The notes under the pieces are model-generated. The model did no database searches. It saw only the letters and a list, made by a program, of their open reading frames with translations, and was not told where the DNA came from. Source: Candidatus Sulfotelmatobacter sp. (lineage in GTDB: Bacteria > Acidobacteriota > Terriglobia > Terriglobales > Acidobacteriaceae). From it: DNA of 64,000 nucleotides. The position numbers were made by a program, and so were the translations under genes. Below are positions 23,945 through 33,672 of the stretch, one piece after another. How positions within the stretch are numbered: the stretch's first letter is position 1; every line of letters begins with the position of its first letter. The stretch is from the NCBI GenBank assembly GCA_030041475.1, contig JASHNU010000068.1, forward strand, positions 1 to 64,000, in the 5' to 3' direction.

Positions 23945-25420
23945 ATGCCGCAGGGTTTTCACCCAGTGAAGTCCATTCTCAATTACATTGGTGGCGAGTT
24001 TGTCCGCGGGAACCTGGAGTTCGCCGACGTGAATCCTGCAGATGGAAGCGTGATCGCGCAGGTTTCGCACGCGGACGAGAGCATTGTGGATCAAGCGGTC
24101 CAGGCCGCGCGGAAAGCCTTGCGTGGCGCGTGGGGACGGTTGGGGGTTCGCGATCGTGCGCAACGTTTGCATAAAGTTGCGGATGCGATCGAGACCCGGT
24201 TCGACGATTTTGTTCAAGCCGAAGTCGCAGACACCGGCAAGCCAGCGGCTGTGGCGTCAAGGCTGGACGTTCCGCGCGCAGCTGCCAACTTTCGAGCCTT
24301 CGCGGATCTCATCAAAACAGTAGGCCTCGAATCCTTTTACACAGAAACTCCCGATGGAAAGAGCGCGCTGAATTATGCGGTGCGCAAACCGCTCGGTGTG
24401 GTTGGGATCATCACTCCGTGGAACTTGCCGCTATTGTTGCTGACCTGGAAAGTCGCTCCGGCGCTGGCCTGTGGAAATGCGGTCGTGGTGAAGCCCTCCG
24501 AGGAGACTCCGGCTACGGCCACGCTGCTGGCTGAAGTCACGGCGGAAGCCGGCATTCCGCACGGAGTCTACAACGTGGTACACGGATTCGGACCGAACTC
24601 TGCGGGCGAGTGTCTCACTCGGCACCCTGACATGAATGCAATCACCTTCACGGGAGAGTCGCAGACGGGAGCCGCGATCATGAAAACCGTCGCCGCTTCG
24701 GTGAAGCCGGTCTCGTTTGAGCTGGGTGGCAAGAACGCCGCGATTGTCTTCGCCGACTGCGATTTCGAAGATACGGTGAACGGTGTCGCCGAGGCTGTGT
24801 TCCTCAATACCGGGCAAGTGTGCCTGTGCGCAGAGCGCGTCTACGTGGAGCGCGCGATGTTTCCCCGTTTTGTTGAGGCGCTCAAGCACAAAGCGGAACA
24901 TTTGAGGATCGGCTCGCCGCTAGACTGCGCAACGGAGCTCGGACCTCTGATCTCAGCCGCACATCGCGAGAAGGTGCTTTCGTATTATCGCTTGGCGAGC
25001 GAAGAGGGAGCGACGGTCGTGGCTGGGGGCGGCGTTCCAGAGTTCGGCAATACGCTCGACAAAGGCTTTTACATACAGCCGACGATCTATACTGGGCTGG
25101 CAGAATCGGCTCGCTGCGTAAAAGAAGAAATTTTCGGGCCGGTCTGTCATATCGCTCCGTTCGACGCTGAAGAAGAAGCCGTGGCGATGGCCAACGACAC
25201 GAGATACGGGCTGGCTGCCTCCATCTGGACTACAAATCTAAAGCGCGGCCACCGCGTGGCACAGGAGATGAACGCCGGCATCACTTGGGTGAATTGCTGG
25301 TTCCTGCGCGATTTGCGCACGCCATTCGGAGGCATGGGGCTCTCCGGCATTGGGCGCGAAGGTGGGATGCACTCGCTGAATTTTTATTCCGAGCTGAACA
25401 ATATCTGTGTTCGACTGTAA
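23945..25420 (+). CDS. amnC: 2-aminomuconate 6-semialdehyde dehydrogenase (ALDH family)
   Basis: 491 residues, one complete NAD-dependent aldehyde dehydrogenase: [20 protein letters not shown] (cofactor site), [23 protein letters not shown] with the general-base Glu, and the nucleophile in [14 protein letters not shown]. The 2-hydroxymuconic/2-aminomuconic semialdehyde dehydrogenase assignment comes from [20 protein letters not shown] near the C-terminus plus its place next to the RidA, dioxygenase and decarboxylase genes. It would oxidise the semialdehyde formed after ACMSD to 2-aminomuconate. ATG 23945 or GTG 23966 are both possible starts; neither has a strong ribosome-binding site. Confidence 0.88.
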   Translation: MPQGFHPVKSILNYIGGEFVRGNLEFADVNPADGSVIAQVSHADESIVDQAVQAARKALRGAWGRLGVRDRAQRLHKVADAIETRFDDFVQAEVADTGKPAAVASRLDVPRAAANFRAFADLIKTVGLESFYTETPDGKSALNYAVRKPLGVVGIITPWNLPLLLLTWKVAPALACGNAVVVKPSEETPATATLLAEVTAEAGIPHGVYNVVHGFGPNSAGECLTRHPDMNAITFTGESQTGAAIMKTVAASVKPVSFELGGKNAAIVFADCDFEDTVNGVAEAVFLNTGQVCLCAERVYVERAMFPRFVEALKHKAEHLRIGSPLDCATELGPLISAAHREKVLSYYRLASEEGATVVAGGGVPEFGNTLDKGFYIQPTIYTGLAESARCVKEEIFGPVCHIAPFDAEEEAVAMANDTRYGLAASIWTTNLKRGHRVAQEMNAGITWVNCWFLRDLRTPFGGMGLSGIGREGGMHSLNFYSELNNICVRL

Positions 25421-25445
25421 GAGGTGGGGCAAGCTGGTTAGAGGT

Positions 25446-25868
25446 ATGGGGAACGTTGAAAGCAAAGTTATTGCGGGCAAGGCGAAACCGCGCGGCAAGT
25501 ATCCGCACATCAAGCGTGCCGGCGATTTTCTGATTGTGTCCGGTACCAGTGCCCGCCGCGCTGATAATACGATCGCTGGCGCGCAGGCCGACGAATTCGG
25601 CACGACGCACCTCGACATCCGCGAGCAGACCAGAGCAGTGATCCAGAACGTTCACGACATTCTGCGCAGCGCCGGCGCCGAACTGAAAGACGTGGTGGAA
25701 GTGACGACGTACCTGGTCACGATGAATGATTTTGCGGGATACAACGACGTGTACGGCGAGTATTTCGGCTACGACGGGCCTGCACGGACAACCGTTGCCG
25801 TTCACCAGTTGCCGCATCCTCACCTGCTGATTGAAATTCGTGCAGTGGCTTACAAGCCGGAGAGATAG
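25446..25868 (+). CDS. RidA-family protein, probable 2-aminomuconate deaminase
   Basis: About 140 residues, a RidA/YjgF trimer-type fold: [52 protein letters not shown], and [15 protein letters not shown] at the C-terminus, where RidA proteins carry their catalytic Glu/Arg region. In 3-hydroxyanthranilate and 2-nitrobenzoate pathways the RidA-like enzyme deaminates 2-aminomuconate to 4-oxalocrotonate; the neighbours here make that role likely. ATG 25446 chosen because upstream residues do not match the family. The gene is 25 bases behind the dehydrogenase gene. Confidence 0.85.
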   Translation: MGNVESKVIAGKAKPRGKYPHIKRAGDFLIVSGTSARRADNTIAGAQADEFGTTHLDIREQTRAVIQNVHDILRSAGAELKDVVEVTTYLVTMNDFAGYNDVYGEYFGYDGPARTTVAVHQLPHPHLLIEIRAVAYKPER

Positions 25869-26410
<542 letters not shown>

Positions 26411-26411
<1 letters not shown>

Positions 26412-28264
26412 TGCGCGTCATCGACATACACAATCATTTCTTCCCGCGTCAATGGCCGGACCTGGCCGCGCGCTACGGCACTCCCAATTGGCCGTGGATT
26501 AAACACACGGCGGCGGGGAAAGCGGAAATCATGGTGGGCGATCGCTTCTTCCGCCTGATCTATTCCGCATGTTGGGACCCCGAACTGCGCTCGCGCGAGA
26601 TGGACCGCGACGGCGTTGACCTGCAGGTCATCTCGGCCACGCCGGTGCTGTTTGCCTATGACCGCCCGGCGGAGCATGCCCTCGATTGTGCGCGGCTTTT
26701 CAACGATGCAGCGCTTGAACTCTGCGCGCGTGGAAATGGACGCCTGCGGTCGCTGTGCCAGGTGCCTCTGCAAGACGTCGATGCTGCGTGCAAGGAAGTG
26801 AGCCGGTGCGTTGGCGCCGGACACCTCGGCGTCGAAATTGGAAACCACGTTGGCGACAAAAATCTTGATGATCCCGGCATCGTGACCTTTCTGCATCATT
26901 GCGCAGATGAAGGCGCGGCCGTGTTGGTTCATCCCTGGGATATGTTCGGTGCGCGGCGCATGCCGAACTACATGATGCCGTGGACAGTCGGTATGCCTGC
27001 CGAAACGCAGCTCGGCATTGTGGCGATGATTCTGGGCGGAGCGTTCGACAAGCTGCCGAAAAGTCTGCGCATTTGCTTTGCCCATGGCGGAGGAAGTTTT
27101 GCATTTCTGCTGGGACGCCTGGAGAACGCATGGCAGCATCATCCGCTGGCTCATGGCGTTTGCGAGCAGGCGCCCAGCAGCTATTTGAATCGCCTTTATG
27201 TGGATTCGGCGGTGTTTGATCAGCGAGCGCTGCAGTTTCTGGTTGGAACTATGGGCGCGGAGCGCGTGATGCTGGGATCAGACTATCCCTTCCCGCTCGG
27301 CGAACACGGCATTGGAAACCTGATTCGATCGAGCCAGCTCGACGCGCGAGCGAAAGCTCGTCTGCTGGGTGAGAACGCGACCGAGTTCCTCGGACTTGAG
27401 CGTGATCAACCCGCGGCTGGCAAGAATCACCAGAACATGCCCATTGTTGTCAACAGCGAACAGCTCACTTACAGCTCGTACTTGAAAGTTCCGGAGTTGC
27501 TCGAACTGCAGCATCCGCAGTCTTCGCCTCCGCATCACGACGAGTTGCTGTTTATCATTGTGCACCAGACCTACGAGTTATGGTTCAAGGAACTGCTGCA
27601 CGATTTGGACGCGGTGGTAAAGAATTTGCGCGATGCGGGAGCCAATCCGAACTCGCGCGACGAAGTCTACGAGGCGGCACGGCTGCTGCGCCGCTGCACG
27701 GAAATTACGCGTGTGCTGGTGGAGCAGTTCACCATTCTGGAAACTATGCTCCCTACTCACTTTCTGGCATTTCGGGGCAAGCTCGAGCCGGCAAGCGGGT
27801 TCCAGTCGGAGCAGTTTCGAGAATTGGAGTTCCTGTGCGGTCTGAAAGACGAAAAAATGCTCGCGTATCATCGCCCTACTCCAGAGGGCCACGCACTGCT
27901 GGAACGCAGGCTCCGCGAGCCTTCTCTGCGGGACGTATTTTTTGATGCGCTGCAAGCCATGGGCAGACTGAAATGTGAGGAGAACGCGACGGAGCGCCAG
28001 CGATTCGAGGCGCGTGCGCGGGCCATTCTGTCGTTGTATCGGGACGAACATAACAACCGCGATTGGATCGACGTCTGCGAGCGGCTCACAGAATTCGACG
28101 AACTGGTCGTGAGCTGGCGGCTGCGTCACATTCAGCTGGTCGAGCGCACCATAGGAGTTCGAATGGGAACGGGAGGAAGCGCCGGGTCATCGTACTTAAA
28201 GCTTACGCTGGACAAGAAATTCTTCCCCGAGTTGTGGGAGGCGCGCACGCTGCTGACGCAGTAA
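26411..28264 (+). CDS. Fusion enzyme: 2-amino-3-carboxymuconate 6-semialdehyde decarboxylase + tryptophan 2,3-dioxygenase
   Basis: One open frame of 617 residues with two complete enzymes. Residues 1-335 are an ACMSD amidohydrolase: His7 and His9 (DIHNHFFP), His174 (VLVHPWDMFG), His225 (CFAHGGGSFAF) and Asp291 (GSDYPFPLGE) form the zinc site. Residues 343-617 are a heme tryptophan 2,3-dioxygenase: LTYSSYLKVPELLELQ, active-site His385 (IIVHQTYELWF), ASGFQSEQFRELEFLCG, heme-ligand His573 (RLRHIQLVERTIG) and MGTGGSAGSSYLK. A linker of only about ten residues joins them, and I read the bases through the junction (27390-27480) without a stop or frame change. An internal ATG (27437) marks the ancestral dioxygenase start but has no ribosome-binding site. 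The dioxygenase opens the pathway; the decarboxylase acts four to five steps later. Confidence 0.93.
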
Positions 28265-28339
28265 GGAAGATCGGAAACGGCGCACTCGTTTGTTCCCAGA
28301 CTCTGTTTCTTAGATGCGACCATTCTTGATTCCATTCTG

Positions 28340-29707
28340 ATGCCTGCAAAACCGCAAACGATCACATTGGTGGGCGCGGGGCTCAACGGTCCACTGCTCG
28401 CAATGGGCCTGCGCCGGCACGGCTTCACCGTCGAGATCTACGAGCGGCGCTCTGACATGCGGCGCGTGCGCATGAGCGCCGGACGATCCATCAACCTGGC
28501 CTTGTCTGCACGAGGAATTCATGCCCTGACCGACGCGGGATTGTGGGGCAACATGAGGAAAATCATCACCCCTATGAAAGGCAGGATGATGCATTCCGTC
28601 GCCTCGGAGCTCACATTTCAGCCTTACGGAAAAAATGAAGCCGAGGTCATCAATTCGATCTCCCGCGCCGAACTGAACATAGCATTGATGAACGCGGCGG
28701 AAGCCGAGGGCGTCAGGATCTTTTTTCAGCAGCGCTGCACGGGAATGGACCTGAAAACCGGATTTGTCCATCTCCATGATGAGCAAACGGGTGAAGAGAG
28801 GACGGTTGAGTCAGCAGTTGTGATCGGATGCGACGGGTCGGCATCGGCGATTCGCAACGAGATGCTGAAGCTGAACCGCTTCAAGTTCTCCCAGCAGTAT
28901 CTCGATTACGGCTACAAGGAACTGACGATTCCAGCAGGCCCGAATGGAACTCACGTAATCGAGGAAAATGCACTGCATATCTGGCCGCGAGGCAATTACA
29001 TGCTGATTGCTCTGCCGAATATCGACGGCACGTTTGCCTGCATTCTTTTCTTGCCTTTTGAAGGGAACGACAGCTTTGCGCAACTGAACAAGCACAACGA
29101 AGTGCTCGGGTTCTTCCAGTCGCGCTTCCCGGATGCGGTTCCGTTAATGCCGCAACTGACGGACAATTTCTTCAGCAATCCCACAGGAGCCATGGTGACC
29201 GTCAAGTGCTCGCCCTGGCATGTGGAGGGAAAGGCGCTTCTGCTGGGCGATGCCGCGCACGCGATCGTGCCGTTCTTCGGGCAGGGCATCAACTGCGGCT
29301 TCGAGGATTGCACCTGCCTGCTGGAGTTGCTCGACCGCCATGGAGCAGACTGGGCGCGATTGTTTCGGGAGTTTGAGCAGGCGCGAAAGGTAAACACCGA
29401 TGCCATCGCAGACATGGCGGTAGAAAATTTCGTGGAGATGCGCGATCGCGTCGCGGACCCGAAGTTTCTCTTCCGCAAGCGGGTCGAGCTGGCGCTGGAA
29501 GAAAGGTTTCCACACCTATTTGTGCCCAAGTATGCGATGGTCACATTTCATCGCATTCCCTACGCCACTGCGATGAAACGCGGCACAGTGCAGGAGCGCA
29601 TCCTCGCAGAGCTGTGCGCTTCGATCGAACGAATTGACGAGCTCGATTGGGGCAAGGCCGAGCGGATGATCGGTGCCGACTTGACTCCGCTGGAGCTGGC
29701 TGCTTGA
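28340..29707 (+). CDS. kmo: Kynurenine 3-monooxygenase
   Basis: 455 residues, an FAD-dependent aromatic hydroxylase that converts kynurenine to 3-hydroxykynurenine with NADPH and O2. It has the FAD-binding GAGLNGPLLAMGL near the N-terminus, AGRSINLALSARG (a kmo-specific stretch), NSISRAELNIALM, CDGSASAIRNEM, and the second FAD motif LLGDAAHAIVPFFGQGINCG. The C-terminal substrate/membrane region is full length. It follows the fusion gene after a 75-base gap and overlaps kynU (TGATG). Confidence 0.96.
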   Translation: MPAKPQTITLVGAGLNGPLLAMGLRRHGFTVEIYERRSDMRRVRMSAGRSINLALSARGIHALTDAGLWGNMRKIITPMKGRMMHSVASELTFQPYGKNEAEVINSISRAELNIALMNAAEAEGVRIFFQQRCTGMDLKTGFVHLHDEQTGEERTVESAVVIGCDGSASAIRNEMLKLNRFKFSQQYLDYGYKELTIPAGPNGTHVIEENALHIWPRGNYMLIALPNIDGTFACILFLPFEGNDSFAQLNKHNEVLGFFQSRFPDAVPLMPQLTDNFFSNPTGAMVTVKCSPWHVEGKALLLGDAAHAIVPFFGQGINCGFEDCTCLLELLDRHGADWARLFREFEQARKVNTDAIADMAVENFVEMRDRVADPKFLFRKRVELALEERFPHLFVPKYAMVTFHRIPYATAMKRGTVQERILAELCASIERIDELDWGKAERMIGADLTPLELAA

Positions 29708-30993
29708 TGGAATTTTCTTTTCAGGACGGCCCGGAGTTTGCCGCGGCCATGGACGAGCGCGATCCGCTCTCGCATTTCCGGGAACGCTTCTACATTCCAA
29801 AAACCAAGAACGGCAAGGAGTGCATTTACTTGTGCGGGCACTCGCTCGGTCTGCAGCCGAAAACGGCCAAGCCCTGTCTGGAGCAAGAGCTGCGCGACTG
29901 GGCCGAGCTGGGGGTTGAGGGCCATTTTCACGCGAGAAATCCCTGGGTGCCCTATCACCGCCTTCTGACGCAACAAACCGCAGCGCTTGTCGGAGCGAAA
30001 CCTTCCGAAGTCGTGGTCATGAATTCTCTGACGGTAAACCTGCACCTCATGATGGCGACCTTCTACCGTCCGACGGAGCGGAGACACAGGATTCTGGTTG
30101 AAGGAGGCGCGTTCCCATCGGATCAATATGCGGTGAAGTCGCAGATTCAGTTTCATGGATTCGATCCGGTGTCGTCTCTGGTGGAGCTTACTCCGCGCCA
30201 GGGCGAGTTTTGTCTTCACGATGAAGATATCGAATCGCTAATCGAACGCGAGGGCGGGTCCCTCGCGCTCATTTTGCTCGGCGGCATTAACTACGTGACC
30301 GGACAACTTTTCGACATGGCGAAAATCACAGAGAGCGGACGCCGCGCAGGATGTATCGTGGGCTTTGACCTGGCACACGCGGCGGGCAATGTGCAGCTCA
30401 AGCTGCATGAGTGGGGCCCGGACTTCGCCGTGTGGTGCAGCTACAAATATCTGAACGGCGGCCCGGGATGCGTCGGCGGGTGCTTCGTGCATGAACGGCA
30501 CGGACGCTCGTGGGATCTGCCTCGCTTTGCCGGCTGGTGGGGGCACGACGAAAGAAGCCGATTTCAGATGGGGCCGGATTTTCGTGCGATGGCGGGCGCC
30601 GAGGGCTGGCAGTTGAGCAATCCGCCAATCCTTGCGCTCGCCCCGCTGCGCGCGGCTATGAATATTTTTGCCGAGGCTGGGATGGACCGGCTGCGCGCCA
30701 AAAGCGTTTCACTGACCGCATATATGGAATTTCTCTTGGGGAAGCAAGCGTCGTCGCAATTCGAAATCATCACTCCGAAGGATCCGAGCCGTCGAGGAGC
30801 CCAGATCTCGATTCGCCTGCCTCGCAACGGCCGACAGCTCTGCGACAACCTCATCGCCGAAGGCGTGATCGGCGACTGGCGCGAGCCGGACACCTTCCGC
30901 GTTGCGGCGGTACCCCTATACAACTCATACCAGGATGTTTACCGTTTCGCTCAGCACTTTTCCAAAAGGTTGTCCGGCGGTAAATACTTCTGA
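29707..30993 (+). CDS. kynU: Kynureninase
   Basis: 428 residues, a PLP enzyme that splits 3-hydroxykynurenine into 3-hydroxyanthranilate and alanine. The family motifs are visible: YLCGHSLGLQPKTA at the N-terminus, FDLAHAAGNVQLKLHEWG (cofactor Asp), and WCSYKYLNGGPG with the PLP lysine at residue 247. ATG 29707 overlaps the kmo stop. It ends the operon; a short dyad (GTTACC-tc-GGTAAC, 31007-31020) follows. Confidence 0.96.
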   Translation: MEFSFQDGPEFAAAMDERDPLSHFRERFYIPKTKNGKECIYLCGHSLGLQPKTAKPCLEQELRDWAELGVEGHFHARNPWVPYHRLLTQQTAALVGAKPSEVVVMNSLTVNLHLMMATFYRPTERRHRILVEGGAFPSDQYAVKSQIQFHGFDPVSSLVELTPRQGEFCLHDEDIESLIEREGGSLALILLGGINYVTGQLFDMAKITESGRRAGCIVGFDLAHAAGNVQLKLHEWGPDFAVWCSYKYLNGGPGCVGGCFVHERHGRSWDLPRFAGWWGHDERSRFQMGPDFRAMAGAEGWQLSNPPILALAPLRAAMNIFAEAGMDRLRAKSVSLTAYMEFLLGKQASSQFEIITPKDPSRRGAQISIRLPRNGRQLCDNLIAEGVIGDWREPDTFRVAAVPLYNSYQDVYRFAQHFSKRLSGGKYF

Positions 30994-31050
30994 CCCCCGT
31001 CGGTTGGTTACCTCGGTAACAGTTGCTCAGGTCCGCATAACAATACAATT

Positions 31051-32910
31051 TTGCTCGTGGGGAAAACTCCGCACCAACACGCCCGGACGTGGACAATCGT
31101 GGTGTGCGCAGTGGTGTGCCTGCACATCGCGATCTCGATTCTCGCTCCGCGCAGCTTCCCGCTGACTGCCTTCGGCGATCTTCTCCAGAACACTGTTCTT
31201 TTGGGCGCTACAGTGACTTTTCTGCTTAAGGTCAGAACGGCGGCGCGCAGAGCGCGCCTGTTCTGGGTGCTCATGTCTCTAGGCCTGGGGATGTGGCTCA
31301 TTTCGCAAGTCGGTTGGACGTATTTCGAGATCTATCTGCGACAAGAGGCGCCGAACCCATTTGTTGGGGACGTGATTCTTTTTCTGCACATCGTTCCCAT
31401 GATGGCGGCCGTGGCCCTCCAGCCCCATGTTCAACGAGATGATCGCACCATCCGAGTCGGAACACTCGATTTCGCCCTTCTGCTCACGTGGTGGCTGTTT
31501 CTGTACCTCTTTGTGGTGATTCCGTGGCAGTACGTCCATCCTACAGAAGCGCTGTATGGCCGAAGCTTCGATTCGCTCTACGTGAGTGAAGAACTCGTCC
31601 TCGCCGGGGCGTTGATCCTGGTGTGGCGGCGGAGCCAGGGCGCATGGAGAAGCATTTATCTGCACCTGTTCGGGGCAACGCTGTTATATTGCGTGGCCTC
31701 GGTCGTCGCCAGTGAGGCTATTGATTTACACCTGTATCACACAGGCAGCCTCTTCGACGTACCGCTGGTTGCGTCGATGCTGTGGTTTGTGCGCATCGGT
31801 TTTCTGCCGTGTGACGACGCCGCGGCAAGCCCGGCGGCGACCGCGACAGGCTATGGCATCTGGAAGGCTCGCCTGTCGATGGTGGCCGTTTTTGTCACTC
31901 CTTTGATGATGGCGTGGGCACAGTTTGGGGGCGACGCGCCGCGCAGAGTCCGTGAATATCGGCTGTTGATCACGGTTGCCGTCATGATCGTGATGGGAGC
32001 GCTGGTATTTCTCAAGCAACATCTGCTCGATCGAGAGTTACTCAATTTGCTGCGGTCGTCGCGCGACAACCTGGACGAGATGTGTCGGCTGAAAGATGAG
32101 CTGGAGAACAAGGAACACTCGCTGCGTTGGCACAGCCTGGAATTGCAGCGGAAGAACCTGGAATTACAAGAGATTTCCTTCACCGATGTATTGACGGGAG
32201 TCTGGAACCGCCGCTACATGGAGGAGATTCTCATTGCCGAAGCGGGGCAAGTGCTGCGGAATTACCAGCGAGCGCGCGGCAGCGGCATCCGAAAGATGGA
32301 TCATCGTGATCTCGTCTTCATCATGGTGGACGTGGATTTCTTCAAAGAAGTGAACGATCTGCATGGCCATCCCGCCGGCGACCGGCTGCTGCAACTGGTG
32401 GCGCAAAGGTTGTCGACAGTGGTGCGCAAATCGGACGTGCTGGTGAGGTGGGGCGGGGAGGAATTTCTGATCATGAGCCGCTCCACTGATCCTGGTGGCA
32501 CACCGGCATTCTGCAGCCGCGTGCTGGAAGTGATGTCTTTGGAGCCGTTCGACCTGGGCCACGGCATCACCGTGAAGAAAACTTGTTCTGTCGGCTGGGC
32601 GCCTTATCCCTGGAGCCGTGCCGCATTTGAGGCGATCTGCGCGGAGGAAGTCATCGCCCTGGCCGACGCCGCCCTGTATCGCGCAAAGGCATTGGGCAGA
32701 AATCAGGGGGTGGGATATGTGCCCGGGGATGCGGTTGCGCGCAATCCGGAAACTGTAGATTTAAAGTCTGTGCGCGACGGCAAACCGCCTCTGGTTCACG
32801 TTGTGCGAACCGAATGTCCCAGCAGCAGTGGCGTTGGAGCCGAGGCTGATGCCACTGACACAGGCAGCGATTTGCGGAAGGAGTTTTCTTCTTCCATCGA
32901 TCCCGCCTGA
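31051..32910 (+). CDS. Membrane-bound diguanylate cyclase (GGDEF)
   Basis: About 619 residues. Residues 1-330 hold nine or ten membrane helices in a sensor-like arrangement; a short coiled coil (about 335-372, HSLELQRKNLELQEI) joins it to a GGDEF domain. The active motif is GGEEF (468-472) and the product-inhibition site RKSD lies exactly five residues before it (459-462), so the enzyme should make c-di-GMP under feedback control. The C-terminal 70 residues are disordered. Start is uncertain: TTG 31051, GTG 31057 or later. It could supply the ligand for the PilZ-TonB protein at 5569, but distance makes that speculative. Confidence 0.92.
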   Translation: MLVGKTPHQHARTWTIVVCAVVCLHIAISILAPRSFPLTAFGDLLQNTVLLGATVTFLLKVRTAARRARLFWVLMSLGLGMWLISQVGWTYFEIYLRQEAPNPFVGDVILFLHIVPMMAAVALQPHVQRDDRTIRVGTLDFALLLTWWLFLYLFVVIPWQYVHPTEALYGRSFDSLYVSEELVLAGALILVWRRSQGAWRSIYLHLFGATLLYCVASVVASEAIDLHLYHTGSLFDVPLVASMLWFVRIGFLPCDDAAASPAATATGYGIWKARLSMVAVFVTPLMMAWAQFGGDAPRRVREYRLLITVAVMIVMGALVFLKQHLLDRELLNLLRSSRDNLDEMCRLKDELENKEHSLRWHSLELQRKNLELQEISFTDVLTGVWNRRYMEEILIAEAGQVLRNYQRARGSGIRKMDHRDLVFIMVDVDFFKEVNDLHGHPAGDRLLQLVAQRLSTVVRKSDVLVRWGGEEFLIMSRSTDPGGTPAFCSRVLEVMSLEPFDLGHGITVKKTCSVGWAPYPWSRAAFEAICAEEVIALADAALYRAKALGRNQGVGYVPGDAVARNPETVDLKSVRDGKPPLVHVVRTECPSSSGVGAEADATDTGSDLRKEFSSSIDPA

Positions 32911-32995
32911 GGCGCGTCGCGGTCGGCGCTTGACCTGCGAGGGGCCGTTGAATACAGTGAAAAGCCGGCCTCACAAACTCAGAGGCACGGTCCTC

Positions 32996-33565
32996 ATGAA
33001 CGCCAAAAATCCTTCGCGCAAAACGGGCCTTCGCCAGAAGGCCCAGCTTATGTCGGCATCCGAAATTGAACGCACGCTCGTGCGGCTGGCTTACGAGATC
33101 GTGGAAAAAAATGGTGGCGTGGACGGCCTGGGGCTTGTGGGCATTCGCCGCCGGGGCGTGCCCCTGGCCGAACGCCTGGGCAAGATCATCGCCCGCATCG
33201 AAAGCGCGCAAGTCCCCGTTGGCACGCTCGACATCACTTTCTACCGCGACGACCTCTCCACGCTTGGCCCCAAGCCTGTCGTCCAGGAAAAAGAAATAGG
33301 TTTCGAGATCGAAGACAAGAGCATCGTTCTTTGCGACGACGTCCTCTACACCGGCCGTACGACTCGGGCGGCGCTGGACGCGCTGTTCTCTCACGGCCGG
33401 CCACGCCGCGTGCAACTCTGCGTGCTGATTGACCGGGGCTGGCGCGAAATTCCAGTCGAAGCCACGTTCGTCGGCCGCCATGTCCAGACCACTGCCAACG
33501 AAGTGATCGAAGTCAAACTCACCGAGATCGACAATGCGGAAAAAGTCCTGCTGATGGAAAAGTAG
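32996..33565 (+). CDS. pyrR: PyrR-type pyrimidine regulator / uracil phosphoribosyltransferase
   Basis: About 189 residues. PyrR proteins bind pyrimidine-operon leader RNA to attenuate transcription and have uracil phosphoribosyltransferase activity. Seen here: LVGIRRRGVPLAERLGK, DITFYRDDL, and the PRPP loop VLCDDVLYTGRTTRAALDAL; the C-terminus RGWREIPVEATFVGRHVQTT matches the family. ATG 32996 adds a basic N-terminal tail; ATG 33050 begins closer to the conserved core. No other pyr biosynthetic gene is adjacent, and a terminator follows at once, so here it stands alone at the edge of a pyrimidine-catabolic region. Confidence 0.93.
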   Translation: MNAKNPSRKTGLRQKAQLMSASEIERTLVRLAYEIVEKNGGVDGLGLVGIRRRGVPLAERLGKIIARIESAQVPVGTLDITFYRDDLSTLGPKPVVQEKEIGFEIEDKSIVLCDDVLYTGRTTRAALDALFSHGRPRRVQLCVLIDRGWREIPVEATFVGRHVQTTANEVIEVKLTEIDNAEKVLLMEK

Positions 33566-33595
33566 CGGGCGAGGAAACATCGCCCACAAAACCGA

Positions 33596-33632
33596 AAGGA
33601 CGGTGGCCGTAACCACCGTCCTTATCATTTTC
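33596..33632. terminator. Rho-independent type terminator after pyrR
   Basis: Perfect 11-bp stem AAGGACGGTGG (33596-33606), loop ccgtaa, CCACCGTCCTT (33613-33623), followed by atcatttt. It lies between the converging pyrR and aldehyde dehydrogenase genes and may work in both directions. Confidence 0.85.
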
Positions 33633-33672
33633 AGAACGATTTAGCTTCCAGCCGAACTAGCTTCCGGCCAAT

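Noticed and set aside
27437-28264. Tryptophan 2,3-dioxygenase as a separate gene starting at ATG 27437
   Set aside because: No ribosome-binding site, and the frame is continuous with the decarboxylase from 26411; kept as one fused gene, with the internal start noted.
31007-31049. Dyad GTTACC-tc-GGTAAC and a TACAAT hexamer as operator and promoter of the diguanylate cyclase
   Set aside because: The hexamer ends one base before the first possible start codon and the spacing to TTGCTC is 15; too weak to annotate.
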